Shown here piece after piece: positions 43,151 to 53,701 of a stretch of DNA of 64,000 nucleotides; the first letter of the stretch is position 1; every line of letters starts with the position of its first letter. The position numbers and the translations under genes are program-made. Origin of the DNA: Pseudoalteromonas piscicida (lineage in GTDB: Bacteria > Pseudomonadota > Gammaproteobacteria > Enterobacterales > Alteromonadaceae); NCBI RefSeq assembly GCF_000238315.3, contig NZ_CP011924.1, positions 138,501 to 202,500 on the forward strand, written 5' to 3'. The notes under the pieces were generated by a model, which ran no database searches, was not told the origin of the DNA, and saw only the letters and a list, made by a program, of their open reading frames with translations.

Positions 43151-45838
43151 ATGGCAGAAGTGAGCATTAACAAACTAGCCGAGAGTATTGGTACAACTGT
43201 TGATAAATTACTACAACAGTTAAAAGATGCAGGGATCACCAAAGCCGAGGGCGATCAAGTTACTGAATCCGAAAAGGCGACGTTGCTTGATCACCTAAGC
43301 AAGCAACACGGCGGCACTGGTTCAACCGGCCCTGAGCGTATGACTCTACAGCGTAAGAGTAAAAGCACGTTAAGTGTTAACTCATCTGGTAAAGCGAAGT
43401 CTGTATCTGTAGAAGTCCGTAAGAAGCGCACTTACGTTAAAAAGAGCGCAATCGAGCAGCAGAAAGAGCAAGAACGCTTAGCTGCAGAGGAAGCTGCGCG
43501 CAAAGAAGCAGAGTTAATGGCTCAGCAACAAGCAGAGCAACAGGCCAAAGTAGAAGCTGAGCGCAATGCGCGCGAAGAAGCGGAACGCAAGGCCGATGAG
43601 GAAGCCGAGCGCAAAGCTAAAGAAGAGGCGAAGCGACAAGCGGATGCTGAACGTCAAGCCAAAGATAAGCAGAGTAAAGAAGTGGATAGCGCGCAACAAA
43701 TTAAAGAACGTCAAGAAGCTGAGCGTCTGCGTCAAGAAGCAGAAGCGGCAGCCCTGAAAAAGGCAGAAGAAGAAGCAAAACGTCAAGCGGAAGAAGCTCG
43801 TCGTCTAGCTGAAGAAAATGAAGCACGTTGGAAGGCGGAAGAAGAAGAGCGTCTTCGTCGTGAAGAAAATGCTGATCACCACCTAACAACTTCTACTTAC
43901 GCTCGTGAAGCGGAAGATGAGTCTGATGCACGTGAAGAGAAAAGCGCACGTCGTAAGAAGAAGAGAAAGCCAAGTGCGAAAGAAGAAGCTGCAGAAGCGA
44001 ATGCGAAGAAGCTGAAAGGTAAAAAAGGTCGCTTAAAAGCGCCAACTTCGTTACAGCACGGTTTCCAAAAGCCTGCGGCAGAAGTGAAACAAGAAGTACG
44101 TATCAGTGAAACAATCACTGTTGCAGAACTTGCTTCTCGTATGGCTGTTAAAGGCGCTGAAGTTGTTAAGACAATGATGAAGATGGGTGACATGGTTACG
44201 ATTAACCAAGTTATCGATCAAGAAACTGCACAGCTAGTTGCTGAAGAAATGGGTCACAAAGTCATTATAGTGAAAGAAAACGAGCTAGAAGAAAAAGTAC
44301 TAAATGACCGCAGCGAAGATGGTTCTCTTGAGCCTCGTGCGCCAGTAGTAACAGTAATGGGTCACGTTGACCACGGTAAAACGTCAACACTTGACTACAT
44401 TCGTAAAGCGAAAGTTGCAGACGGCGAGGCCGGCGGTATTACTCAGCATATCGGTGCATACCATGTTGAGACTGAAGGTGGCATGATCACTTTCCTAGAT
44501 ACTCCTGGACACGCGGCGTTTACGTCAATGCGTGCTCGTGGTGCGAAAGCAACCGATATCGTTGTACTTGTTGTTGCAGCGGACGACGGTGTAATGCCTC
44601 AGACGAAAGAAGCGGTACAACACGCGAAAGCGGCAGAAGTACCACTTATCGTTGCTGTGAACAAAATGGATAAAGAGGGCATTGACCCTGACCGCGTTAA
44701 GAATGAGCTTGCTCAACTAGACGTAATTCCAGAGGACTGGGGCGGTGAAACGCAGTTTGTTCATATCTCAGCGAAGACAGGTCTTGGTATTGATGAGCTA
44801 TTAGAAGCAATCCTAATGCAATCTGAGCTATTAGAGCTACGAGCTTCTGAAGAAGGTATGGCATCTGGTGTGGTAATCGAATCTCGCCTCGATAAAGGTC
44901 GCGGTCCGATTGCTTCTGTACTTGTTCAATCAGGTACTTTAAACCAAGGTGATATCGTACTTTGTGGTCTTGAATATGGCCGTGTTCGTGCGATGAAAGA
45001 CGAAAACGGTAAAGACATCAAAACCGCAGGTCCTTCAATTCCAGTAGAGATCTTAGGTCTTTCTGGCGTACCAGCAGCTGGTGATGAAGCGACAGTAGTT
45101 CGTGATGAGCGTAAAGCTCGTGAAGTGGCACTATACCGTCAAGGTAAGTTCCGCGAAGTGAAGCTTGCTCGTCAGCAGAAAGCGAAGCTTGAGAACATGT
45201 TCTCTAACATGACTGAAGGCGACGTATCAGAAGTGAACATCGTTCTGAAAGCAGACGTTCAAGGCTCTATCGAAGCAATCGCTGATTCATTGACTAAACT
45301 GTCTACAGATGAAGTGAAAGTGAAGATCGTCGGTTCAGGTGTTGGTGGTATCACTGAAACGGATGCAACGCTTGCAGCGGCTTCTAACGCTATCATCGTT
45401 GGCTTTAACGTACGTGCGGATGCTTCTGCTCGTAAAGTCATTGAAGCTGAGAACCTAGACTTACGTTACTACAGCGTTATCTACGATCTAATCGAAGAAG
45501 TGAAACAAGCAATGACAGGTATGCTTGCACCAGAATTTAAGCAAGAGATCATTGGTCTTGCTGAAGTTCGTGACGTGTTCAAGTCGCCTAAGATCGGCGC
45601 TGTTGCAGGTTGTATGGTAACTGAAGGTGTGGTTAAACGTAGCGCGCCAATCCGTGTACTTCGTGATAACGTGGTTATTTACGAAGGTGAACTTGAGTCA
45701 CTACGTCGCTTTAAAGATGACGTTGCTGAAGTTCGTAACGGTATGGAATGTGGTATCGGCGTTAAGAACTACAACGACGTTAAAGTCGGTGACCAAATCG
45801 AAGTATTTGAAACTGTACAGGTAGAGCGTACGCTTTAA
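43151..45838 (+). CDS. infB: Translation initiation factor IF-2
   Basis: An 895-residue GTPase with GGAGG before its ATG. An N-terminal IF2_N module (1-50) is followed by a long, highly charged Glu/Ala/Arg/Lys helix (about 95-260), then a second IF2_N module near 315-365. The G domain has G1 GHVDHGKT, G3 DTPGHAAF and G4 NKMD, and domains II-IV follow. It delivers fMet-tRNA to the 30S subunit, so its coupling with tRNA-fMet upstream is functionally sensible. Length equals the long form of E. coli (890). Confidence 0.97.
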   Translation: MAEVSINKLAESIGTTVDKLLQQLKDAGITKAEGDQVTESEKATLLDHLSKQHGGTGSTGPERMTLQRKSKSTLSVNSSGKAKSVSVEVRKKRTYVKKSAIEQQKEQERLAAEEAARKEAELMAQQQAEQQAKVEAERNAREEAERKADEEAERKAKEEAKRQADAERQAKDKQSKEVDSAQQIKERQEAERLRQEAEAAALKKAEEEAKRQAEEARRLAEENEARWKAEEEERLRREENADHHLTTSTYAREAEDESDAREEKSARRKKKRKPSAKEEAAEANAKKLKGKKGRLKAPTSLQHGFQKPAAEVKQEVRISETITVAELASRMAVKGAEVVKTMMKMGDMVTINQVIDQETAQLVAEEMGHKVIIVKENELEEKVLNDRSEDGSLEPRAPVVTVMGHVDHGKTSTLDYIRKAKVADGEAGGITQHIGAYHVETEGGMITFLDTPGHAAFTSMRARGAKATDIVVLVVAADDGVMPQTKEAVQHAKAAEVPLIVAVNKMDKEGIDPDRVKNELAQLDVIPEDWGGETQFVHISAKTGLGIDELLEAILMQSELLELRASEEGMASGVVIESRLDKGRGPIASVLVQSGTLNQGDIVLCGLEYGRVRAMKDENGKDIKTAGPSIPVEILGLSGVPAAGDEATVVRDERKAREVALYRQGKFREVKLARQQKAKLENMFSNMTEGDVSEVNIVLKADVQGSIEAIADSLTKLSTDEVKVKIVGSGVGGITETDATLAAASNAIIVGFNVRADASARKVIEAENLDLRYYSVIYDLIEEVKQAMTGMLAPEFKQEIIGLAEVRDVFKSPKIGAVAGCMVTEGVVKRSAPIRVLRDNVVIYEGELESLRRFKDDVAEVRNGMECGIGVKNYNDVKVGDQIEVFETVQVERTL

Positions 45839-45862
45839 TTGTAAGTTATTAAAATACTTGAG

Positions 45863-45885
45863 ATGGGGGCACTAGCCCCCATTTG
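45863..45885 (+). terminator. Hairpin between infB and rbfA
   Basis: ATGGGGGC (45863-45870) pairs with GCCCCCAT (45875-45882) around ACTA, followed by TTTG. It may lower rather than stop transcription into rbfA. Confidence 0.6.
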
Positions 45886-45920
45886 TGATCTCATAGATTT
45901 TGAAATTTTAAGTGGTGAAA

Positions 45921-46325
45921 ATGAGAGAATTTTCTCGTACAGATCGCGTAGCACAGCAAATTCAAAAAGAAATTGCTGTGATCCTACAGCGCGAAATTAA
46001 AGATCCAAGATTGGGTATGGTAACAGTGTCAGCTGTTGAGGTATCACGCGATCTTTCTTATGCAAAAGTATTTATTACTGTGCTGAATACCAGTGATGAA
46101 GACAAAACTAAGCAAAGTGCGGCTATTCTGAATGAAGCAACCGGTTATATCCGTTCGCTTCTTGGCAAGCGTATCCGTGCGCGTATCATGCCTGAGCTTA
46201 AATTTGTTATTGATAACTCCCTAATGGAAGGTATGCGTATTTCTAACTTGGTTGACTCTGTGATCAGAGAAGACAACGCAAAGCGTGGTCCTGAGTCTGG
46301 AGATAAAGACCAAGAGGAAGAGTAA
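45921..46325 (+). CDS. rbfA: Ribosome-binding factor A
   Basis: A 134-residue KH-type protein starting at 45921 ([19 protein letters not shown]). The [35 protein letters not shown] stretch is the family signature. RbfA acts late in 30S assembly and cold adaptation. The tail is acidic. Its TAATG junction overlaps truB by one base. Confidence 0.95.
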   Translation: MREFSRTDRVAQQIQKEIAVILQREIKDPRLGMVTVSAVEVSRDLSYAKVFITVLNTSDEDKTKQSAAILNEATGYIRSLLGKRIRARIMPELKFVIDNSLMEGMRISNLVDSVIREDNAKRGPESGDKDQEEE

Positions 46326-47272
46326 TGGCGCGTCGCACCAAAGGCCGTGCGATCGACGGCATTCTGTTATTAAATAAACCGCAAGGTATTTCTTCTAACA
46401 AAGCACTACAGCAAGCAAAGGGCATTTATTTCGCTCAAAAAGCAGGCCACACAGGTGCTTTGGATCCGCTGGCAACAGGTATGTTGCCAATTTGCTTTGG
46501 TGAAGCAACTAAGTTTACCCAGTTTTTGCTTGATACTGACAAAACCTACGTGGTGAGAGCGCAGCTGGGTGAGCGCACGACGACATCAGATTCTGATGGT
46601 GAAATTGTTGAAACGCGACCAGTAAATGTAACACTTGAGCAGCTAGAGCAGGAAATTGCCAGCTTCTTGGGGGAATCTGATCAGTACCCTTCGATGTATT
46701 CGGCGCTCAAATATCAGGGCCAACCGCTATACAAATATGCCCGCGAAGGCATCGAAGTACCGCGAAAATGCCGCAAGATTAATGTTTATCGTATTACGTT
46801 AGACGAATATGACGAGCAAACTCAACAAATTCAAATGACGGTGCATGTGTCAAAGGGCACTTATATTCGTACGATAGTTGATGATTTGGGGGAAAAGCTT
46901 GGCTGTGGTGCGCATGTTATTATGTTACACCGTAGTGAAGTTGGTCATTATCCTAGCGACAAAATGATTACCTTAGTAGAGCTAGAAGCGTTACTTGAGA
47001 AAGCACAAGCGGAAGAAGTTGCGCCTTCGACTTATCTCGATGAATTATTGTTGCCGATGGATACCGCTTTGGTCGACTTGAGCGTTGTTGATATTAGCGC
47101 TGAGCAAGGCGTCGCTTTTGGTCATGGGCAAACCGTTGCTGTCGAAAATTTACCAGACGGTATTGTTAAAGTGGTTGCTGATGGCAAGTTTGTTGGGATT
47201 GGCGAGCGTAATCCTCAAGGGTTATTGAAAGCAAAACGCGCGCTATCTTCCGCTCAGCCGGAATCACAATAA
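46325..47272 (+). CDS. truB: tRNA pseudouridine(55) synthase
   Basis: A 315-residue enzyme that makes pseudouridine 55 in the T-loop. The motif [23 protein letters not shown] contains the catalytic Asp. [19 protein letters not shown] opens the protein, and [26 protein letters not shown] follows. A PUA-like C-terminal domain completes it. Normal length (E. coli 314). Confidence 0.96.
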   Translation: MARRTKGRAIDGILLLNKPQGISSNKALQQAKGIYFAQKAGHTGALDPLATGMLPICFGEATKFTQFLLDTDKTYVVRAQLGERTTTSDSDGEIVETRPVNVTLEQLEQEIASFLGESDQYPSMYSALKYQGQPLYKYAREGIEVPRKCRKINVYRITLDEYDEQTQQIQMTVHVSKGTYIRTIVDDLGEKLGCGAHVIMLHRSEVGHYPSDKMITLVELEALLEKAQAEEVAPSTYLDELLLPMDTALVDLSVVDISAEQGVAFGHGQTVAVENLPDGIVKVVADGKFVGIGERNPQGLLKAKRALSSAQPESQ

Positions 47273-47299
47273 AATCTTCCTATGCAAGGGGAGTTTATG

Positions 47300-47309
47300 C
47301 TGGTATAAT
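47300..47309 (+). promoter_or_regulatory. Extended -10 promoter of rpsO
   Basis: TGGTATAAT (47301-47309) is an extended -10 element with a perfect TATAAT, 71 bp before the rpsO ATG. No good -35 box is present, which is compatible with an extended -10 promoter. Confidence 0.6.
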
Positions 47310-47379
47310 CCGCCAGCTTCCGCTTTGGCTGAATTAGTGATCGGCTGAAGCATTACTACACTTATTTTTTGGAGTTATT

Positions 47380-47649
47380 ATGTCACTAAGCAATCAAGAA
47401 AAAGCAGAAATCGTAGCAAAGTTCGCACGCGCAGAAGGTGATACAGGTTCACCAGAAGTACAAGTTGCACTTCTAACTGCAGACATCAACAAGCTACAAG
47501 GTCACTTCGCTAACCACAAGCAAGATTTCCACTCACGTCGTGGTCTTCTACGTAAAGTTAGCCAACGTCGTAACCTTCTTGACTACCTAAAAGGCAAGAG
47601 CGTTGACCGTTATGCTGCACTAATCAAAGAGCTTGGCCTACGTCGCTAA
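47380..47649 (+). CDS. rpsO: 30S ribosomal protein S15
   Basis: An 89-residue protein, the standard length. [24 protein letters not shown] and [21 protein letters not shown] are the S15 signature. It binds 16S rRNA at the central domain. GGAG lies before the ATG. Confidence 0.98.
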   Translation: MSLSNQEKAEIVAKFARAEGDTGSPEVQVALLTADINKLQGHFANHKQDFHSRRGLLRKVSQRRNLLDYLKGKSVDRYAALIKELGLRR

Positions 47650-47663
47650 TATTTTTGATTTCT

Positions 47664-47683
47664 TGTTGGAAATTTATCCAACA
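47664..47683 (+). other. Hairpin between rpsO and its terminator
   Basis: TGTTGGA (47664-47670) pairs with TCCAACA (47677-47683) around AATTTA. It may protect or process the rpsO transcript. Confidence 0.4.
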
Positions 47684-47685
47684 GT

Positions 47686-47714
47686 AAAAAAGGGGCTAAT
47701 TAGCCCCTTTTTTT
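47686..47714 (+). terminator. Terminator after rpsO
   Basis: AAAAAAGGGGC (47686-47696) pairs with GCCCCTTTTTT around TAATTA. The flanking A and T runs make it potentially active in both directions. Confidence 0.9.
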
Positions 47715-47873
47715 GTGGCTGTTCTATCAGTATACTTACAGCCGTTTAAAAATACTTTTAAACAAGCGTCAATCGGATTTCCAATTGTAGTGCTTAAGTA
47801 AATTATGGTGAGTTTATTTAAGACTGTGATTGGTCCCCGTTGACGTTGAAAACAATTTAGTAAGGAAAATATT

Positions 47874-50000
47874 GTGCAAGCAATTATTAAAGAATTTCAA
47901 CTAGGTCAACACACGGTGACTCTAGAGACAGGTGCTATCGCACGTCAAGCTGACGGCGCAGTACTTGCAAGCATTGGTGATACTTCGGTACTTGTTACTG
48001 TTGTAGGAAGAAGAGAAGCGGCTCCTGGCCAAGACTTTTTCCCACTAACGGTTAACTACCAAGAAAAAATGTACGCTGCGGGTCGTATCCCTGGTGGTTT
48101 CTTGAAGCGTGAAGGTCGTCCTTCAGACGGTGAAACACTAACTGCTCGTCTAATCGACCGTCCAATTCGTCCTTTATTCCCAGACGGCTTTGTAAACGAA
48201 GTTCAGGTTATCGCGACAGTGGTTTCTGTTAACCCTGAGATCCAACCTGATATCGTTGCTTTGATTGGTACTTCAGCAGCACTAGCTATCTCAGGTATTC
48301 CATTTAATGGCCCGCTAGGTGCAGCGCGCGTTGGTTTCATCGACGGTCAATATGTACTTAACCCTACGTTAAAAGAGCTAGAGACAAGTAAGCTTGACCT
48401 AGTTGTTGCTGGTACTGAAAATGCGGTACTAATGGTTGAATCAGAAGCTGAAGTGTTAACTGAAGAAGAAATGCTTGGCGCTGTTGTATACGGTCATGAG
48501 CAATCACAAGCTATCATCAAAGCAATCGAAGAATTCCGTGCTGAAGCTGGTAAAGCTGCATGGGATTGGACAGCACCTGAAAAAGATTTAACACTAGCTG
48601 AAAAAGTAGCTGCAATTGCAGAGCAAAAAGTAGGTGATGCTTACCGTATTACTGACAAAGTTGCACGTAAAGAAGCACTTTCTGAAGCAAAAGCAGAAGT
48701 CATTGAAAAGCTAGGCGCTGAAGTTGCTGAAGGCGAGTCACTAGACGAGCAAGTGGTAGGTAAAACATTCAGCTCACTTGAGAAGAAAATTGTACGTAGC
48801 CGTATCATTGCTGGCGAAAAACGTATCGACGGTCGTGAACCAGATATGGTTCGTGCGCTAGACGTGATGACGGGTGTACTGCCACGTACTCACGGTTCTG
48901 CAATCTTTACTCGTGGTGAAACTCAGGCACTCGTAACAGCAACCCTTGGTACTGAGCGTGACGCGCAGATGCTGGATGACCTAACTGGTACTCACAAGCA
49001 TCACTTTATGCTTCACTATAACTTCCCTCCATTCTGTGTAGGTGAAACGGGTTTTGTAGGGTCTCCTAAGCGTCGTGAAATCGGCCACGGTAATCTAGCT
49101 AAGCGTGGTATTGCGGCAGTAATGCCAACACTGGCTGAATTCCCATATTCAGTACGTGTAGTATCTGAAATCACTGAATCAAACGGTTCATCTTCAATGG
49201 CATCAGTATGTGGTACTTCACTTGCGCTAATGAACGCTGGTGTTCCAGTTAAAGCATCAGTTGCAGGTATCGCGATGGGTCTAGTGAAAGAAGGCGAAGA
49301 TTTCGTTGTTCTTTCTGACATTCTTGGTGACGAAGATCACTTAGGTGATATGGACTTCAAAGTAGCGGGTACAGCAAACGGTGTAACTGCACTACAAATG
49401 GATATCAAGATTGAAGGTATCACCAAAGAAATCATGCAGATCGCGCTTCGCCAAGCGAAAGCAGCGCGTCTTCACATCCTAGGTGTGATGGACCAAGCGA
49501 TTTCTGCACCTTCTGAAGAGCTATCTGAGTTCGCTCCACGTATCTACACTATGAAGATCCCTGCGAAGAAGATTGCTGAAGTTATCGGTAAAGGTGGTGC
49601 AACAATTCGCCAGCTTACTGAAGAAACAGATACAACGATTGAAATTGAAGACGACGGTACTATCAAGATCGCTGCAACGAATGGCAATAGTGCACAAGCT
49701 GCTATTTCACGTATCGAAGCGCTTACAGCAGAGCTTGAAGTTGGTACGCTTTACACTGGTAAAGTTATCCGTATCGTGGACTTCGGTGCGTTTGTAAACG
49801 TACTTCCTGGTAAAGATGGCCTAGTGCACATCTCACAAATCAGTGAAGAGCGCGTAAATAACGTTTCAGATCACTTAACTGTTGGTCAAGAAGTTAAAGT
49901 TAAAGTACTTGAAGTTGATCGCCAAGGCCGTGTTCGCTTAAGTATCAAAGAAGCACAAGAGAAAAAGGCTGAGCAGCCTAAAGAAGAAGGCGCTGAGTAA
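47874..50000 (+). CDS. pnp: Polyribonucleotide nucleotidyltransferase (PNPase)
   Basis: A 708-residue phosphorolytic 3'-5' exoribonuclease starting at GTG, with TAAGGAAAA upstream. Two RNase PH domains (about 1-215 and 310-545) flank a helical linker. The second holds the active-site region [28 protein letters not shown] (about 550-610, [19 protein letters not shown]) and S1 (about 620-690, [24 protein letters not shown]) follow. The gene itself is intact, but its last 304 codons and 3' flank are repeated directly downstream. Confidence 0.97.
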   Translation: MQAIIKEFQLGQHTVTLETGAIARQADGAVLASIGDTSVLVTVVGRREAAPGQDFFPLTVNYQEKMYAAGRIPGGFLKREGRPSDGETLTARLIDRPIRPLFPDGFVNEVQVIATVVSVNPEIQPDIVALIGTSAALAISGIPFNGPLGAARVGFIDGQYVLNPTLKELETSKLDLVVAGTENAVLMVESEAEVLTEEEMLGAVVYGHEQSQAIIKAIEEFRAEAGKAAWDWTAPEKDLTLAEKVAAIAEQKVGDAYRITDKVARKEALSEAKAEVIEKLGAEVAEGESLDEQVVGKTFSSLEKKIVRSRIIAGEKRIDGREPDMVRALDVMTGVLPRTHGSAIFTRGETQALVTATLGTERDAQMLDDLTGTHKHHFMLHYNFPPFCVGETGFVGSPKRREIGHGNLAKRGIAAVMPTLAEFPYSVRVVSEITESNGSSSMASVCGTSLALMNAGVPVKASVAGIAMGLVKEGEDFVVLSDILGDEDHLGDMDFKVAGTANGVTALQMDIKIEGITKEIMQIALRQAKAARLHILGVMDQAISAPSEELSEFAPRIYTMKIPAKKIAEVIGKGGATIRQLTEETDTTIEIEDDGTIKIAATNGNSAQAAISRIEALTAELEVGTLYTGKVIRIVDFGAFVNVLPGKDGLVHISQISEERVNNVSDHLTVGQEVKVKVLEVDRQGRVRLSIKEAQEKKAEQPKEEGAE

Positions 50001-50181
50001 TCTTTGCAATGCTTTGCATAGAATAGAAGTGTAAAGGGGCTGAATAGCCCCTTTTTTTATGCTTTAATGCTGTTTGACTCAAAATGATGAAACAAAACTG
50101 AGTTTATCTGGTCAATAGAGAACTAGGCAAAGTTATAGTACATAACCTGAGCTGCGGATAATTAATGCCTTTCTAGCAGAA
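49086..50181 (+). repeat. Tandem duplication, copy 1 (1096 bp)
   Basis: From codon 405 of pnp (CAC) through its terminator to TAGCAGAA. The same bases recur at 50182-51277 with offset 1096. The copies agree at every stretch I compared, and the encoded residues are the same. Confidence 0.92.
50033..50058 (+). terminator. Terminator of pnp
   Basis: AAAGGGGC (50033-50040), a 6-base loop, then GCCCC and seven T. Confidence 0.9.
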
Positions 50182-51096
50182 CACGGTAATCTAGCTAAGC
50201 GTGGTATTGCGGCAGTAATGCCAACACTGGCTGAATTCCCATATTCAGTACGTGTAGTATCTGAAATCACTGAATCAAACGGTTCATCTTCAATGGCATC
50301 AGTATGTGGTACTTCACTTGCGCTAATGAACGCTGGTGTTCCAGTTAAAGCATCAGTTGCAGGTATCGCGATGGGTCTAGTGAAAGAAGGCGAAGATTTC
50401 GTTGTTCTTTCTGACATTCTTGGTGACGAAGATCACTTAGGTGATATGGACTTCAAAGTAGCGGGTACAGCAAACGGTGTAACTGCACTACAAATGGATA
50501 TCAAGATTGAAGGTATCACCAAAGAAATCATGCAGATCGCGCTTCGCCAAGCGAAAGCAGCGCGTCTTCACATCCTAGGTGTGATGGACCAAGCGATTTC
50601 TGCACCTTCTGAAGAGCTATCTGAGTTCGCTCCACGTATCTACACTATGAAGATCCCTGCGAAGAAGATTGCTGAAGTTATCGGTAAAGGTGGTGCAACA
50701 ATTCGCCAGCTTACTGAAGAAACAGATACAACGATTGAAATTGAAGACGACGGTACTATCAAGATCGCTGCAACGAATGGCAATAGTGCACAAGCTGCTA
50801 TTTCACGTATCGAAGCGCTTACAGCAGAGCTTGAAGTTGGTACGCTTTACACTGGTAAAGTTATCCGTATCGTGGACTTCGGTGCGTTTGTAAACGTACT
50901 TCCTGGTAAAGATGGCCTAGTGCACATCTCACAAATCAGTGAAGAGCGCGTAAATAACGTTTCAGATCACTTAACTGTTGGTCAAGAAGTTAAAGTTAAA
51001 GTACTTGAAGTTGATCGCCAAGGCCGTGTTCGCTTAAGTATCAAAGAAGCACAAGAGAAAAAGGCTGAGCAGCCTAAAGAAGAAGGCGCTGAGTAA
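50182..51096 (+). pseudogene. pnp: Duplicated 3' fragment of pnp
   Basis: Encodes pnp residues 405-708: the end of the second RNase PH domain, KH and S1, identical to the intact gene as read. It lacks the first 404 codons. It follows the pnp terminator, so it is probably silent. The first in-frame ATG is at 50218 and would give a 292-residue KH-S1 containing fragment if expressed. No ribosome site is visible there. Confidence 0.9.
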
Positions 51097-51128
51097 TCTT
51101 TGCAATGCTTTGCATAGAATAGAAGTGT

Positions 51129-51154
51129 AAAGGGGCTGAATAGCCCCTTTTTTT
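51129..51154 (+). terminator. Duplicated pnp terminator
   Basis: Exact copy of the pnp terminator, 1096 bp further on. Transcripts from pnp must pass two terminators to reach nlpI. Confidence 0.85.
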
Positions 51155-51277
51155 ATGCTTTAATGCTGTTTGACTCAAAATGATGAAACAAAACTGAGTT
51201 TATCTGGTCAATAGAGAACTAGGCAAAGTTATAGTACATAACCTGAGCTGCGGATAATTAATGCCTTTCTAGCAGAA

Positions 51278-51357
51278 AGTTTTAGCGCTAACTGCGTTGA
51301 ATTCACTTCCAATAGCCAGCTATTGGTGCGTAAATTCGCCTTGTTTTCCCTAAAACT
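51278..51357. repeat. 80-bp palindromic element
   Basis: Outer arms AGTTTTAG (51278-51285) and CTAAAACT (51350-51357) are perfect complements. The centre CCAATAGC-CA-GCTATTGG (51309-51326) is a second perfect palindrome. The parts between (GCGTTGAATTCAC and GTGCGTAAATTCGCC) are partly complementary. This is the layout of a MITE or REP-like mobile repeat. It begins exactly where the duplication ends. Confidence 0.55.
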
Positions 51358-51505
51358 CTCTGGCTAGACAAGGAGAAAACTAAGTTGTGCTTTAGCAACA
51401 ATGAATTGGAACATTCCTTATCCAAACCTCAGGTTACATAATCAGATTGTTGGTATACCTGTGCAAAGACTCTAAACGGGCAAATGCCATTGAATGAGGA
51501 AGGAA

Positions 51506-52393
51506 ATGAAGTTAGCGAAAATAGTTGTGCCATTAGTGCTAATGGGGCTGGTAGGATGTAAAAGCACGCAGCCAGAGGCCACTAAAAACATTGTAAATGT
51601 TCCGCTTGCAGTACCACTTCAAGCCAATTTCCGTAATGAGATTGCCATTGCTCGATTTAACGAGTTACTCTTGCAGCCAGATATGGCAAATGAGCAACGC
51701 GCGCAACTGCTATACAATCGCGGTATGCTGTACGATAGCATTGGCTTACAAACTCTTGCTCGCATTGACTTCAATCGTGCCGTACAAATTAAGCCGGATC
51801 TCGCCGAAGTATATAATTTCCTTGGTATTCATCAAACGTTAGAACAAAACTATGGCCGCGCATATGAAATGTTTGATGCCGTGCTTGAGCTTGACGAGCA
51901 ACATGAATATGCCTATTTAAATCGTGGTATCGCATTGTATTACGGCGAGCGAGCCGATTTAGCTGTAAAAGATTTTGAAGCCTTTTTGGCGCGTGCTCCA
52001 AAAGATGCGTACCGAGCTATGTGGCTGTATATTGCTCAGCAGCAAGTAGACGATGCACTTGCTAAGCAGACATTGGCGGCAAATAGCCAAGCATTAGACC
52101 CTGATGAGTGGTCGTCTCAGTTAGTTGCACTATATTTGGGTACTTTATCTGAAGATGCATTTCTTGCGCAGATCTCTGAGGGAGTGAGCACCCAAGAAGA
52201 GTACGCACAGCGTCTCTGTGAAGCCTATTTTTATCTGGCTAAGCAATATCAGACCCAAGGAGATTTAGCCTCTGCGATTAGCTATTTTAAGCTCGCACTG
52301 GCAACTAATGTATATGAGTTTGTAGAACATAAATACGCGCGTCTTGAGCTTGATTTACTTGCCCAGTTGAATGACGAACAAGACGCGAGCTAA
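51506..52393 (+). CDS. nlpI: Lipoprotein NlpI
   Basis: A 295-residue TPR lipoprotein starting at 51506 (MKLAKIVVPLVLMGLVGC), with AGGAAGGAA upstream; the lipobox is LVGC. TPR units are visible at about residues 60-165 (AQLLYNRGMLYDSIGLQTLARIDFNRAVQIKPDLAEVYNFLG). NlpI is an outer-membrane adaptor that brings peptidases such as Prc to peptidoglycan hydrolases. Its place after pnp is conserved in enterobacteria; here the duplication separates them. Confidence 0.92.
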   Translation: MKLAKIVVPLVLMGLVGCKSTQPEATKNIVNVPLAVPLQANFRNEIAIARFNELLLQPDMANEQRAQLLYNRGMLYDSIGLQTLARIDFNRAVQIKPDLAEVYNFLGIHQTLEQNYGRAYEMFDAVLELDEQHEYAYLNRGIALYYGERADLAVKDFEAFLARAPKDAYRAMWLYIAQQQVDDALAKQTLAANSQALDPDEWSSQLVALYLGTLSEDAFLAQISEGVSTQEEYAQRLCEAYFYLAKQYQTQGDLASAISYFKLALATNVYEFVEHKYARLELDLLAQLNDEQDAS

Positions 52394-53498
52394 ACACCTT
52401 GTTATTTTCGTGCTTATAGGGCTGCTGTTTTCAAGCAGCCCTAATTATGCACATCTCTCTGGTGCACAAAAATCAGCACTTATCGTCGCCAATCCAAATA
52501 GCTATTTTGCCATTGCACCAGAGCTTGAGGTGTTACCCGCACAAGCAAGTGCACAATTAGTAAAAGCCATTGCAGGCCTAAAGCAACCAAGTTGGGAGTT
52601 TGAACGGTTACAGCGCAGTTTGAGTGCTCAAGAGAAAAATAGCACTAAGCCGCTTTTACTTGATACTTGGTCCCGTTTAAATCTTCAGCAGCGCCAGCAA
52701 GTGTCCGAGCAGTTAGTATCACTTGGCCGATATCACTTGCTTTATGCGCTTTCAAAGCGCTACGCGTTAAACCCAGCACTCACTTCGTTGCTCGCGGTGT
52801 GGCAAGGAAAGTCTGTCACGACATTTTTGAATAACCCCTACTTAAGACAGTTTCACACTCTCTCAGAGCGTCAGCATTCAAGTGCGTTTTGTCAGTTTAA
52901 TCTTGCACTAATCGCCAGTGATTTAGATGGTTTGCAACGTTTACAAGCGCTTAAACATGCTTATGAGCAACAACCAGAGCCAGCCACAGGTGTATATTGT
53001 TTATCTAAACCGATATATGTGGCGAACAAACTTAGTTGTAAGAGGCAAAGGGGATTTGCAATGTGCGACTTACGATACGAGCAGGGCTTGTCAAAATACG
53101 ATCACTTGGTGTTTATGGCAACGGAGGGGCTTGCTAATGTCAGCGGTAAGCACATGACTTTGAGCGCCACCAGCACTTACAACACGCTGGTACACGAGCT
53201 TATGCACTTTAGTGGTTTTGAAGATGAATACCCAGTACCAGCTAAAAAAGCAAAATGGCTTTGCGCGACTTCAGGGCAAAAGGCACCAAATCTTTACGTT
53301 GGTGACCACGCACCGAACAATTGGGTGCCAAGTCGCACCTGCAAGTTAGGTAAACTTTCCTCATATAAACCCTCAAACGGCCACTCTTTGCTCGAATATC
53401 AATCAATTAAGTTAGATGAAAATTACCGTAAAAGGTGGTTAGCAGTGCTGAATTCAAGGCGTTTAGAGGATAAAATAGCGGTTAATTCGGCTGAATAG
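52371..53498 (+). CDS. Exported zincin-like metallopeptidase
   Basis: A 375-residue protein whose start overlaps nlpI by 23 bp. A signal-type hydrophobic helix (about 9-27) is followed by a helical region. Near residue 276 is the motif VHELMHFSGFEDEYP, an HExxH zinc site with a third acidic or His position shortly after (HExxHxxGxxDEY). Several cysteines in the C-terminal half suggest an oxidised, periplasmic location. NlpI is known to present peptidases to their targets, so a peptidase coupled to nlpI is a reasonable functional partner; that is inference. Confidence 0.65.
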   Translation: MTNKTRAKHLVIFVLIGLLFSSSPNYAHLSGAQKSALIVANPNSYFAIAPELEVLPAQASAQLVKAIAGLKQPSWEFERLQRSLSAQEKNSTKPLLLDTWSRLNLQQRQQVSEQLVSLGRYHLLYALSKRYALNPALTSLLAVWQGKSVTTFLNNPYLRQFHTLSERQHSSAFCQFNLALIASDLDGLQRLQALKHAYEQQPEPATGVYCLSKPIYVANKLSCKRQRGFAMCDLRYEQGLSKYDHLVFMATEGLANVSGKHMTLSATSTYNTLVHELMHFSGFEDEYPVPAKKAKWLCATSGQKAPNLYVGDHAPNNWVPSRTCKLGKLSSYKPSNGHSLLEYQSIKLDENYRKRWLAVLNSRRLEDKIAVNSAE

Positions 53499-53701
53499 TT
53501 TTGAACTTATTCTGAATAGTTTGTTAAGGTTGGCTAAAATAGCATCAGCTAGAAAGTGAAACTCTAGACAACTCAAACACTAATCAAGTATAACAGGGTT
53601 CATGTACGTGTGGTTGATGTGTATCGATTGCTCCAACTTGGAAGGGGAATTGTCACATTGATCTAAACGAGCCATAACGACGCAAATAAAAGGTTTCATC
53701 T

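Larger units (their letters stand above)
50182..51277 (+). repeat. Tandem duplication, copy 2 (1096 bp)
   Basis: Direct repeat of 49086-50181 with no spacer. At the junction TAGCAGAA is followed by CACGGTAAT; at the outer end TAGCAGAA is followed by AGTTTTAG. The ends share no obvious homology. Confidence 0.92.

Noticed and set aside
43514..43889. Leu/Phe-rich antisense frames in infB
   Set aside because: They arise opposite the Glu/Lys/Ala-rich helix of IF-2 and are not credible membrane proteins.
49016..49321. Antisense open frame of about 100 codons in pnp, repeated in the duplicate at 50133-50417
   Set aside because: It is the shadow of the strongly biased codons of pnp and is duplicated only because pnp is.
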